From Variovorax sp. V213 (GTDB lineage: Bacteria > Pseudomonadota > Gammaproteobacteria > Burkholderiales > Burkholderiaceae_C), in contig NZ_AP028664.1 of assembly GCF_041154455.1 (NCBI RefSeq), positions 3,349,001-3,413,000 of the forward strand: a stretch of DNA of 64,000 nt. The letters are read 5' to 3'. This document shows positions 53,748 through 63,011 of this stretch, one piece after another (the stretch's first letter is position 1; each line of letters opens with the position of its first letter). A program made the translations under genes and the position numbers. The notes under the pieces are model-generated. The model was not told where the DNA came from. It did not search any database and saw only the letters and a program-made list of their open reading frames with translations.

Positions 53748-54584
53748 TTAATTAATCTCGGTGGTTGTTGAGGTGGATCGAGCTGCATCGCCAGCGCGCT
53801 GGCGATGCAGCTCGGCGAACTTCGACGGAGGCATTCGCTGGCAACTGCTGTGCGGCCTGACCTCGTTGTAGTCCTGGCGCCAGAGCGTGATGGCCGATCG
53901 GGCCTGCTGCAGCGTCTCGAACCACTGTTCGTTCAGGCACTCGTCCCTGAACTTGCCGTTGAAGCTCTCGATGTAGCCGTTCTGCATGGGCCGTCCCGGC
54001 TCGATCAGGATGTGACGGATGCCATGGGTCTGCGCCCAGCCCATGAAGGCGCGACTGGTGAACTCCGGGCCGTTGTCGGTGCGCACAGCCAGCGGGTAGC
54101 CTCTGAACACGGCCGCTTGATCCAGCAGTCGCGTAACGTATTGCCCCGAGATTCCCCAGTCCACCGAGATGCTCACGCATTCGTGGCTGAAGTCATCGGC
54201 CACGGTCAAGCACTTGATGCGCCGTCCCGTGCTCAGGCTGTCGCTGACGAAGTCCATGCTCCACACCTCATTGACCGTCGTGGCCAGTTGCAGCGGCACG
54301 CGTTCGTTGGCGGGGCGTTTGACCTTCTTGCGCTTGCGCACCGCCAGGTTGGCGGCGCTGTACAGGCGGTAGACGCGCTTGTGGTTCACGCCCGGGAAGT
54401 GCGGGCGCAGCATGTCGTGGATGCGCCGATAGCCGAAGCGCCGACGTGCATGCGCGATCTCGACGATCTTGTTGCTGAGCTCTTGCGTCATGGCATCGAC
54501 CTCGGGTGGGTTGCGGTAGCTGTCGCGGGAGAGCCCCACAAGCCTGCAGGCGCGTCGTTCGCTCAGATCGCATTGCCCGATCAT
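53748..54584 (-). CDS. IS3-family transposase OrfB (DDE integrase domain)
   Basis: 278 residues. The RNase H-like catalytic triad is visible: Asp in VWSMDFVSD, Asp in VRTDNGPEF, and Glu in YIESFNGKFRDEC. An N-terminal HTH_21-type region (RRRFGYRRIHDMLR) is present. The OrfB frame is open farther upstream, in the -1 frame relative to OrfA, so a fused OrfAB product by frameshifting is expected. Appears intact. Confidence 0.94.
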   Translation of the reverse strand: MIGQCDLSERRACRLVGLSRDSYRNPPEVDAMTQELSNKIVEIAHARRRFGYRRIHDMLRPHFPGVNHKRVYRLYSAANLAVRKRKKVKRPANERVPLQLATTVNEVWSMDFVSDSLSTGRRIKCLTVADDFSHECVSISVDWGISGQYVTRLLDQAAVFRGYPLAVRTDNGPEFTSRAFMGWAQTHGIRHILIEPGRPMQNGYIESFNGKFRDECLNEQWFETLQQARSAITLWRQDYNEVRPHSSCQRMPPSKFAELHRQRAGDAARSTSTTTEIN

Positions 54585-54616
54585 GATGGCGACGGCCGCG
54601 CGCTTGGCTTGCGGGG

Positions 54617-54892
54617 CTATCGCTTTACCCCGAAGGCCGTGTTCAGCGCGTGGATGTCCAGGTGCGCTTCGGCCAGCAGCTTCTTGAGTTTGTTGTTCTC
54701 GGCCTCGAGCTCACGCAGGCGCCTGGCATCGGGCACGTCCATCCCGCCGTATTTGGCGCGCCATTTGTAGAAGGTCGCATCACTGAAGCCGCCCTTGCGG
54801 CACAGATCTTTGATCGGCAAGCCAGACTCGGCTTGCTTGATGAAACCGATGATCTGCTCCTCGGTGTATCTGCTCTTTCTCATGTCCGTCAT
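54617..54892 (-). CDS. IS3-family transposase OrfA (HTH)
   Basis: 91 residues. Begins MTDMRKSRYTEEQIIGFIKQ with the HTH motif IKDLCRKGGFSDATFYKWRA and a leucine-zipper-like segment (ELEAENNKLKKLLAEAHL), as in IS407-type OrfA. Ends at 54617; OrfB continues in the -1 frame. Confidence 0.94.
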   Translation of the reverse strand: MTDMRKSRYTEEQIIGFIKQAESGLPIKDLCRKGGFSDATFYKWRAKYGGMDVPDARRLRELEAENNKLKKLLAEAHLDIHALNTAFGVKR

Positions 54893-54952
54893 TCTCCAAG
54901 TTGACGGACTTCACTGCCACTACGCTGGTACGGCCGGGAGGGGGCAGGTCAG

Positions 54953-55462
54953 GAAGAAAAAGTAAATCTCTCGCAGTTCACGCCAGCCGTGGAAGCGATG
55001 GAGACAACGATCTTGGATCGTGCGAAGACGAAGGCCGAGAAGGCGGCGAAAGAGATTGAAGAGAAGGCAGCACTGGCGCTGAAGAACCGACGCCGCAGCC
55101 AAGAGAACGCGAACGCTGCAGCCCAGCGCACTCGCATGAAGAAGATGTACGAAGAGAAGAAGGAGATGCACGCTCAACTGGGCGTGGCGATCAACGAGAT
55201 GCTTCGTCAGTTCTGCCAGGAGCTACAGGGTCTGTTGCTCGTCAAGGTCGATCAGTTGTTCGACCGTGATGCCGTTGAGCGGCGCAAGAGCCAGATGTCG
55301 ATCCTGAAGGAAACGATGGCGACCGTGACCATGCTTCAGAAGATGCAGGAGTCCTTGGAAGACAAGTACAACATCAAGAAGGAAGACGCCAAGGAGAACA
55401 ACGGCGACAACGTGCTGCTGTTCAAGAACGCTCAGAAGCTCATGGCGAAGGCAACAAAGTAG
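54953..55462 (+). pseudogene. Coiled-coil gene, 5' end removed by the IS
   Basis: The frame is open straight from the IS boundary (EEKVNLSQFTPAVEAMETT), so the original gene began upstream and was cut. About 170 residues remain. They are highly charged and helical (KTKAEKAAKEIEEKAALALK, then MLRQFCQELQGLL and KNAQKLMAKATK). A restart at GTG 54989 or ATG 54998 could yield a shorter product. I do not recognise the family. Confidence 0.6.
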
Positions 55463-55534
55463 TAATTTGATACTCGAACCAGCGCCGCTCGCGGCGATGT
55501 ACGAAAAACTTGCTCTGTCTACCCTCCTCGTGCC

Positions 55535-55621
55535 TATAATTCGTAACGGCATTCGTCATTCTCATTCGTGTCTCTAATTTGCAACGAATTAGAATGTAAC
55601 GAATAACGTGTTACCATTCGT
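55535..55621 (+). promoter_or_regulatory. Promoter with six ATTCGT hexamers
   Basis: TATAAT at 55535-55540, with TTGCTC 19 bases before it, is a possible promoter. From there to the start codon, ATTCGT occurs at 55539, 55551, 55564 and 55616, and as its complement ACGAAT at 55584 and 55599: six copies in 83 bases. The first two are 12 bases apart, and the next is 13 bases on. The layout suggests a cooperative operator covering the transcript start and the translation start of the next gene. Confidence 0.6.
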
Positions 55622-55623
55622 CC

Positions 55624-56163
55624 ATGACTTTCGAAACTGACGCGATGAACCCGTCACTGACGGCGAAAAGGCGCACGAACGTTATTGCCGAGGCGCTGAG
55701 AGAGAAATACCAGAAGGTCAGATTTCTTCGAGCGGAGCTGGATAGAGAGCAACACTCATTGATGAGTGCGCTTGAAAAGCTCGCTGCTCGGGTAAAGGAA
55801 GCCGACTGGGAGCTTGAGGAGTTGAAGCAGGCTCTGGCGGAGTACGAGGTGACGGTCGAGCCAGAGTTGGTCGTGGAGAGCGAGGAAGCTAGCTGGAGAA
55901 GGGAACAGCATCGCTACGTGCAGGCGCAAGGGCAGCCGCCGTTGGTTGAGTTGTATCCGGTATCACGACAGCAGAAGAACGCTGTGAGCCTGGAGGTCAG
56001 GTCGCTGCTGGAAACGTTTGGTCCGTTGCCGCTTCGTGACATTCACAAGCTGCTACGCACGAAAGGTGTGGAGACTCCGAATTTGGGACGGTTGTCGCAA
56101 ATCTTGTCGGAGTCGTCGATGTTTGAAGCGGACCGCGCGAAAGGGTGGTCACTAAGAGAGTGA
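55624..56163 (+). CDS. Coiled-coil plus winged-helix protein, likely DNA binding
   Basis: 179 residues from ATG 55624. Residues about 25-80 form a coiled coil (FLRAELDREQHSLMSALEKL and WELEELKQALAEYE). Residues about 120-178 resemble a winged helix: RSLLETFGPLPLRDIHKLLR, then GRLSQILSESSMFE and a C-terminal GWSL strand, the pattern of HARE-HTH-type domains. There is no ribosome-binding site: the last ATTCGT copy ends two bases before the ATG, so translation may be leaderless or the start may lie downstream (ATG 55645). Self-regulation is inferred. Confidence 0.65.
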   Translation: MTFETDAMNPSLTAKRRTNVIAEALREKYQKVRFLRAELDREQHSLMSALEKLAARVKEADWELEELKQALAEYEVTVEPELVVESEEASWRREQHRYVQAQGQPPLVELYPVSRQQKNAVSLEVRSLLETFGPLPLRDIHKLLRTKGVETPNLGRLSQILSESSMFEADRAKGWSLRE

Positions 56164-56193
56164 AAGGCCCGGGTTTGGACGACCCGGCCTTTC
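56162..56193 (+). terminator. Hairpin after the winged-helix gene
   Basis: GAAAGGCC and GGCCTTTC arms with inner GGGT/ACCC pairing, directly after the stop codon. There is no clean U-run, so termination is only likely. Confidence 0.5.
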
Positions 56194-56195
56194 GG

Positions 56196-56473
56196 TATCC
56201 AAAACAACCCCGTCTGGAGACGGATCTTGAGAAGAAAGGAGGAAGTAGTGGATAGCAACCAGCAAAAGTTAATAACGTAATCGCTGTCGCCGGATCAATC
56301 GTAACTTGGCTGAACCACTCAGTCCAGCTGATTCGGTAGTACCCGACGACGGCGTAGTTATTTATGCGACGGACTTGCGAGTCCGTAAACAGGCTTCGGC
56401 CACGTGGCCGAAGCCCTCACGAACAGCATTTGCTGTTGGTATCCATAAATTCAACCGTTGAAAGGGCCCAATC
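56196..56473. other. Non-coding tract with three consecutive hairpins
   Basis: No convincing gene in these 278 bases. Near its right end lie three hairpins in a row: ACGGACT-TGCG-AGTCCGT (56369-56386), a perfect 24-bp palindrome with arms GGCTTCGGCCAC/GTGGCCGAAGCC (56392-56415), and AACAGCA-TT-TGCTGTT (56422-56437). The word GGTATCCA appears near both ends (about 56194 and 56438). It could be an untranslated leader, a small RNA or a replication or recombination site. Confidence 0.5.
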
Positions 56474-56635
56474 ATGGCCGCAAACGAAAAGTCGTCTCCC
56501 TCCCTTGGCAGCTTGGCTGGCAAGGTCCTGCGTCAACCTTCCGCAACCAAGGCCGCGCGGCAGTTGGCTGGCTCTGTGCTGACGCAGATGCCGGACCGCA
56601 AGCCCTCGCCGCCCCCGGCGCGCAAGGGCAAGTAA
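56474..56635 (+). CDS. 53-residue Ala/Ser/Lys-rich protein next to PIN gene
   Basis: ATG 56474 opens 53 codons. The protein begins MAANEKSSPSLGSLAGKVLR and contains the pattern SLAGKVL...ATKAARQLAGSVLTQ, two similar helices of the kind found in small unassigned proteins of mobile DNA; the end is proline/lysine rich. GAAAGG lies upstream. A terminator hairpin follows immediately. It could be the antitoxin or a partner of the PIN protein, which is inference. Confidence 0.55.
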   Translation: MAANEKSSPSLGSLAGKVLRQPSATKAARQLAGSVLTQMPDRKPSPPPARKGK

Positions 56636-56642
56636 AGCAGCA

Positions 56643-56668
56643 AGGGCACCTTCGGGTGCCCTTTTTCT
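56643..56668 (+). terminator. Terminator between the 53-residue gene and the PIN gene
   Basis: AGGGCACC-TTCG-GGTGCCCT followed by TTTTTCTT. It lies 15 bases before the PIN start, so the PIN gene may be expressed by read-through only. Confidence 0.85.
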
Positions 56669-56682
56669 TCGGAAGGACTTTC

Positions 56683-57141
56683 ATGACCACCTACGTACTC
56701 GACACCAACGTATTCAACAAAGTTGTCGAAGGTGTTTTCGACCGTAGTTCGCTACCTGCAGATTCCTCGTTCGTCGTTTCGCACGTCCAGATCGAGGAAC
56801 TGAACAACACTTCTGATAAAGAACGCCGACTTCAACTCCTGCTTACGCTCGCGCAGCTTCGCCCGACCCTTGTTCCAGCCGAATCGATGATCTGGGACGT
56901 CTCCCGCTGGGATCATGCCAAATGGGGTGATGGAGCGATCTACACGCAGGTCAAGACTGGCCTCGACGCTTTGAACAAGGGCAAGGCAAAAAACATTCAG
57001 GATGCGCTGATCGGTGAGATCGGAATCGTCAACGGACACACGTTGCTGACCGCTGACAAGGATCTCGCCGCTGTGGTCCAGAGTCTCAATGGCTTGGTTG
57101 AGTTTGTGTCGCCCAAAGCACTCACTGCGACCGTCCGCTAA
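56683..57141 (+). CDS. PIN-domain ribonuclease-like protein
   Basis: 152 residues from ATG 56683, with GGAAGGAC upstream. PIN acidic residues line up: D7 in YVLDTNVFN, E38 in QIEELNNT, D107 in NIQDALIGE, and D125 with D127 in LLTADKDLA. Many PIN proteins are VapC-type toxins; here the neighbour is an unusual 53-residue protein rather than a recognisable VapB. It is the last gene of the element, on the SDR-yihY side. Confidence 0.85.
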   Translation: MTTYVLDTNVFNKVVEGVFDRSSLPADSSFVVSHVQIEELNNTSDKERRLQLLLTLAQLRPTLVPAESMIWDVSRWDHAKWGDGAIYTQVKTGLDALNKGKAKNIQDALIGEIGIVNGHTLLTADKDLAAVVQSLNGLVEFVSPKALTATVR

Positions 57142-57212
57142 GGCCTTCCCTGCGAATGGAGGTCACGCGCCCTGGGCTCAATTTCGGGATCATTTTTTAT
57201 CCGGACGAAATC

Positions 57213-57237
57213 CTCGCTGGGGAACCCCGAGTTTTTT
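57213..57237 (+). terminator. Terminator at right end of element
   Basis: Short GGGG-AA-CCCC stem extended by CTC/GAG around a bulge, then T6. It ends the PIN transcript before the attachment repeat. Confidence 0.6.
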
Positions 57238-57243
57238 CAGCTC

Positions 57244-57294
57244 ATCGAGAACGACAAGCTCAACGGGGAGGTGATTCGTCTCGACGGAGCGATT
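57244..57294 (+). repeat. Right attachment repeat (attR core)
   Basis: Second copy of the 51-bp repeat. The bases just after it (57295-57312) encode RLPPR and a stop, synonymous with the SDR end at 52252-52269, so this is the displaced original 3' end of the SDR gene. The yihY stop codon (57260-57262, minus strand) lies inside it. Confidence 0.85.
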
Positions 57295-58204
57295 CGACTT
57301 CCGCCCCGGTGATCGGCGGCACCGCCGTGCTGCCGGTGCGGTCCAGCCGCTCGTACTGGGCGATGACCTGGGCCCCCAGCAGCACGAGCGTGGCGGCAAT
57401 CTCCAGGCTCAGCAGCACCACGATGGCCGTGGTGAGCGAGCCGTAGACCACGTTGACCTGCGAAAGCGTCGAGAAGTACCAGATCAGCACATGCCGCGTG
57501 CCCTCCCATAGGAGCGCGGCCGTCGCGCCGCCGAGCAGCGCGTGGCGCAGCGACATGCGGCCCGCCGGCATCACGAGGTAGAGCGAGGTCAGCATGAAAA
57601 TCTCGCCGCCGAGCCCCAGCAGGTAGAGCAGCATCCCCGACACACCCGACAGCGACCAGTCGCGCCCGAACAAGTCGACGCTTTCCTGCCCGACCAACTG
57701 CAGCGCGCCCGACACCAGCGTCATCAGCACCAGGCCCACGCACAGGAACAGGATGTACAGGTACGGCATGACGGCGGAAACCAGGAAATGCCGCCGGTGG
57801 TCGGCCTTGCGGTGGTGAAAGATCACCGCCATGGCGCTTTCGAGCACGCTGAAGGCCAGCGAGCTGAAGAAAATCATTGTCACCAGCAGTACGGGGCCCA
57901 TCACGTCGCGATGGTCGAGAAAGTTCGACAGCTCCGTGACAATCGCCTTCGACTGGCCCGGCAGCAGCCATTCCAGATACCTGCCGATGGTGCGCAGCAG
58001 TTCGGCCTGCTCGATCAGGTGAGACATCGCAATGACGCTCACGATCAAGAGCGGCACGATGGAGAGCAAGGCGTAGTAGGCCACCGCGCCCGCGAGCAGC
58101 AGGCCCTGGTTGGCGCGGAAGGCCTTGAGCGCATCCCAGACAAAATTCAAGGGATGGCGCAGCAACAGCGGCGCGGCGTGGTGCAATGGTTTGGGCGTCG
58201 TCAT
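57260..58204 (-). CDS. YihY/virulence factor BrkB family membrane protein
   Basis: 314 residues from ATG 58204 (MTTPKPLHHAAPLLLRH). About six membrane helices; family segments GLLLAGAVAYYALLSIVPLL near the N-terminus and FSTLSQVNVVYGSLTTAIVV near the C-terminus. Often misnamed ribonuclease BN. Its last 17 codons run antisense through the SDR 3' end, that is, through the integration site. Because the core is identical in both copies, integration left this reading frame intact. Confidence 0.9.
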   Translation of the reverse strand: MTTPKPLHHAAPLLLRHPLNFVWDALKAFRANQGLLLAGAVAYYALLSIVPLLIVSVIAMSHLIEQAELLRTIGRYLEWLLPGQSKAIVTELSNFLDHRDVMGPVLLVTMIFFSSLAFSVLESAMAVIFHHRKADHRRHFLVSAVMPYLYILFLCVGLVLMTLVSGALQLVGQESVDLFGRDWSLSGVSGMLLYLLGLGGEIFMLTSLYLVMPAGRMSLRHALLGGATAALLWEGTRHVLIWYFSTLSQVNVVYGSLTTAIVVLLSLEIAATLVLLGAQVIAQYERLDRTGSTAVPPITGAEVESLRRDESPPR

Positions 58205-58287
58205 CCGTGGACTCCGGGTCACTCCGAGTATGGCGCCCGCGCGCGGGCGTTCGGCCGCTTGCGTATGATTTGCCGCTCTTCGCCTAC

Positions 58288-60264
58288 ATGACCATCCCCG
58301 CCTCTTTCATCCAGGAACTCATCGCGCGTGCCGACGTGGTGGAAATCGTCGGGCGCTATGTGCAGCTCAAGAAGGCCGGCGCCAATTTCATGGGGCTGTG
58401 TCCGTTCCATGGCGAAAAATCGCCCTCTTTCTCGGTCAGCCCGACCAAGCAGTTCTATCACTGCTTCGGCTGCGGGGTGCACGGCAACGCCATCGGCTTT
58501 CTCATGGAGCACGCCGGCATGGGTTTTGTCGAGGCGGTGCACGACCTCGCCGGCCAATACGGCCTGCAGGTCCCCGAGGACGATGCTTCCCCCGCCGAAC
58601 GCGCGCGCGCCGCGAACCAGCGCCAGAAGCAGGCCACGCTGACCGACGTGCTCGAAAAAGCCGGCGAGGCCTACCGCAAGGCGTTGCGGCAGGCGCCGGG
58701 CGCCATCGAATACCTGAAGGGCCGGGGCGTCTCCGGCGAAGTGGCCAAGCAGTTCGGCATCGGCTACGCGCCCGCGGGCTGGCGCACCCTGGCCAGCGTG
58801 TTTCCCGACTACGACGACCCCCTGCTCGCCGAGAGCGGGCTGGTGATCGTCAACACCGAAGACGGCGCCGAAGACGCCAAGCGCTACGACCGCTTCCGCG
58901 ACCGCGTGATGTTTCCCATCCGCAACGTGAAGGGCGAATGCATCGGCTTCGGCGGCCGGGTGCTCGGCGACGAAAAGCCCAAATACCTGAACTCGCCCGA
59001 AACGCCGGTGTTCAGCAAGGGCCGGGAGCTCTACGGCCTGTACGAGGCGCGCGCCGCCTTCCGAGAGCGCGGCTATGCACTGGTGACCGAGGGCTACATG
59101 GACGTGGTGGCGCTGGCCCAGCTCGGATTTCCGAACGCGGTGGCCACCCTGGGCACGGCCTGCACCACCGAACATGTGCAAAAGCTCTTCCGCTTCACCG
59201 AGTCGGTGGTGTTCAGCTTCGACGGCGATGCGGCCGGCCGCCGCGCCGCGCGCAAGGCGCTCGACGGCGCCCTGCCCTATGCCACCGACGTGCGCAGCAT
59301 CAAGTTCCTGTTCTTGCCGGCCGAGCACGACCCCGACAGCTTCATTCGCGAATTCGGCGCCGACGCCTTCGCCCGCTTCGTGCAGGAAGCCACGCCACTC
59401 TCGCGCTTCATGATCGAGGCCGCACGCGAAGGCTGCGACCTCACCACCGCCGAGGGCCGCGCCCACATGAGCAGCAATGCCCGGCCGCTCTGGAGCGCCA
59501 TGCCCGACGGCGCGCTCAAGCGACAGCTGCTGAGCGAGATCGCCACGCTGGTGCAGCTCGACGCAGCCGCCCTGTCGGAGCTCTGGGCCGCCACGCCCGG
59601 CCCGCGCAAGGCCGCGGCGGCGCCCGCGCCACGCCATGGCGGCGAGCCGGGAGACCCATTCGACTACTCCGACATGCCGCCGCCGTCGGAATACGAACCG
59701 CCGCGCTACGAAAACGATAGCAAACCGCGTGGCAAATTCACCAAGGGCAAGCGCTGGGGCGGCAAGTTCGAGGCGCCCATCGAGCCGCTGCGCGGCCGCG
59801 GCAAGCCGCCGAGCCGGCCCGACGTGGCGGTGCGCCTCCTGCTGTCGAACATGGCGCAGTGGGAAGCGTTGTCGCACGAATTGCACCTCATGCTGTGCGA
59901 CCTGCCCGGCCCGCACGGAGCGCTTTTCACCTGGCTCGACAGCCAGCTGCACGAGCATGGCGTGCAGCCCTGGGCGGCGCTGCGCGAAGGCATGCGCGGG
60001 CTCGATTTCGAACCGCTGGCGGAGCGGCTCATGGCCGTTTCGGAGAGCGCCCCGCCCGCCGAAGGCGAGGAAGAGCAGCACCTGGCGGACGCCGCCAAGG
60101 AGCTTTCGAGCGTGCTCGACTTCATGCTCGACGACCGCCTGAAGGCCCAGCAGAGCGAGGCCATCGCCGCCGTGGGCTCGGACCCGAAGGCCCTGGAACG
60201 CTACAAGGCGCTGGAGGCCCGAAGACTCGAATTGCGCGCCCGCCTCAAGCCCTCAGGGGCATAA
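58288..60264 (+). CDS. dnaG: DNA primase
   Basis: Makes RNA primers for replication. 658 residues from ATG 58288 (MTIPASFIQELIARADVVEI). The zinc-binding domain has C38, H41, C59 and C62 (LCPFHGEKSPSF and YHCFGCGVHG). The TOPRIM core has LVTEGYMDVVAL and VFSFDGDAAGRRAA. A proline/arginine-rich linker leads to the C-terminal DnaB-binding domain. It precedes rpoD, the standard macromolecular synthesis order (rpsU not seen upstream). Confidence 0.97.
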   Translation: MTIPASFIQELIARADVVEIVGRYVQLKKAGANFMGLCPFHGEKSPSFSVSPTKQFYHCFGCGVHGNAIGFLMEHAGMGFVEAVHDLAGQYGLQVPEDDASPAERARAANQRQKQATLTDVLEKAGEAYRKALRQAPGAIEYLKGRGVSGEVAKQFGIGYAPAGWRTLASVFPDYDDPLLAESGLVIVNTEDGAEDAKRYDRFRDRVMFPIRNVKGECIGFGGRVLGDEKPKYLNSPETPVFSKGRELYGLYEARAAFRERGYALVTEGYMDVVALAQLGFPNAVATLGTACTTEHVQKLFRFTESVVFSFDGDAAGRRAARKALDGALPYATDVRSIKFLFLPAEHDPDSFIREFGADAFARFVQEATPLSRFMIEAAREGCDLTTAEGRAHMSSNARPLWSAMPDGALKRQLLSEIATLVQLDAAALSELWAATPGPRKAAAAPAPRHGGEPGDPFDYSDMPPPSEYEPPRYENDSKPRGKFTKGKRWGGKFEAPIEPLRGRGKPPSRPDVAVRLLLSNMAQWEALSHELHLMLCDLPGPHGALFTWLDSQLHEHGVQPWAALREGMRGLDFEPLAERLMAVSESAPPAEGEEEQHLADAAKELSSVLDFMLDDRLKAQQSEAIAAVGSDPKALERYKALEARRLELRARLKPSGA

Positions 60265-60570
60265 AACTGCTTGAAATTTGCGCAGTAGGCTATAATGTAA
60301 GGCTTCGCAACTGGCGAAATTAGGCAAGAGCGACAGCAGCACCTCCGGGCCGACCCCTAGCGCAACGCACTCCAACGGAAAAAATCCGACGGAAAGGGTC
60401 ACTTACCGCAAGGACTGCACACCAAATGTTCGCCCGACATCTTGCCTGACGAGGAATTTCTTCCTCTTTCCCAATTGTTCCTGTCCGTGCCTGTGCGCGG
60501 GCTTGGTGGCGCCGCCCGCGTGGCGGTGCGCCTGTGATTCGCTTGGTCCATCTTGCTGTAACGAGGTCGT
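60265..60570 (+). promoter_or_regulatory. rpoD leader with promoter elements
   Basis: The 306-base gap holds no gene. A perfect TATAAT at 60291-60296 suggests a promoter; TTGAAA 14 bases before it is too close to be an ideal -35, so the upstream element is unclear. A small hairpin, GAGGAA-TTTC-TTCCTC (60451-60466), lies in the leader. Confidence 0.55.
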
Positions 60571-62919
<2,349 letters not shown>

Positions 62920-62951
62920 GCCGGTCTCCGGTATTTCTCTCTGACGAGGAG

Positions 62952-62977
62952 GCGCCCGCAAGGGCGCTTTCTTTTTT
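62952..62977 (+). terminator. Terminator after rpoD
   Basis: GCGCCC-GCAA-GGGCGC stem followed by TTTCTTTTTT. Confidence 0.88.
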
Positions 62978-63011
62978 GGCCTCTACCGACAAGAAAAATG
63001 GAGCAAATCCC

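Larger units (their letters stand above)
53692..54952 (-). mobile_element. IS3-family insertion sequence (IS407-like)
   Basis: Terminal inverted repeats CTGACCTGCCCCC at 53692-53704 and its complement at 54940-54952, continuing imperfectly inward. Inside are OrfA and OrfB in the usual overlapping-frame order on the minus strand. The length of about 1.26 kb is typical. The outer flanks (GAGCCG left, GAAGAA right) show no 3-4 bp target duplication. Confidence 0.92.
52252..57294. mobile_element. 5-kb integrative element, integrase not visible
   Basis: The region is bounded by a 51-bp near-perfect direct repeat at the 3' end of a protein gene. Its genes have visibly lower G+C and less biased codon use than the flanks. 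The cargo, in order, is: two unknown genes (52501, 53037), an IS3-family element (53692-54952), a gene truncated by the IS, a coiled-coil/winged-helix gene (55624), a hairpin tract, a 53-residue protein (56474) and a PIN protein (56683). No tyrosine or serine recombinase is seen. It may have been lost at the IS, or the element may depend on a helper. Confidence 0.8.

Noticed and set aside
53686..54958. Target-site duplication around the IS
   Set aside because: Flanking 3-6 bases (left GAGCCG, right GAAGAA) do not match in either register tried.
56369..56437. Hairpin tract as a CRISPR array
   Set aside because: The three hairpins differ in sequence and there are no equal repeats with spacers, and no cas genes nearby.
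52201..57294. Simple composite transposon or IS-bounded island
   Set aside because: The boundaries are a single direct repeat in a coding sequence, not IS copies; the only IS is internal.
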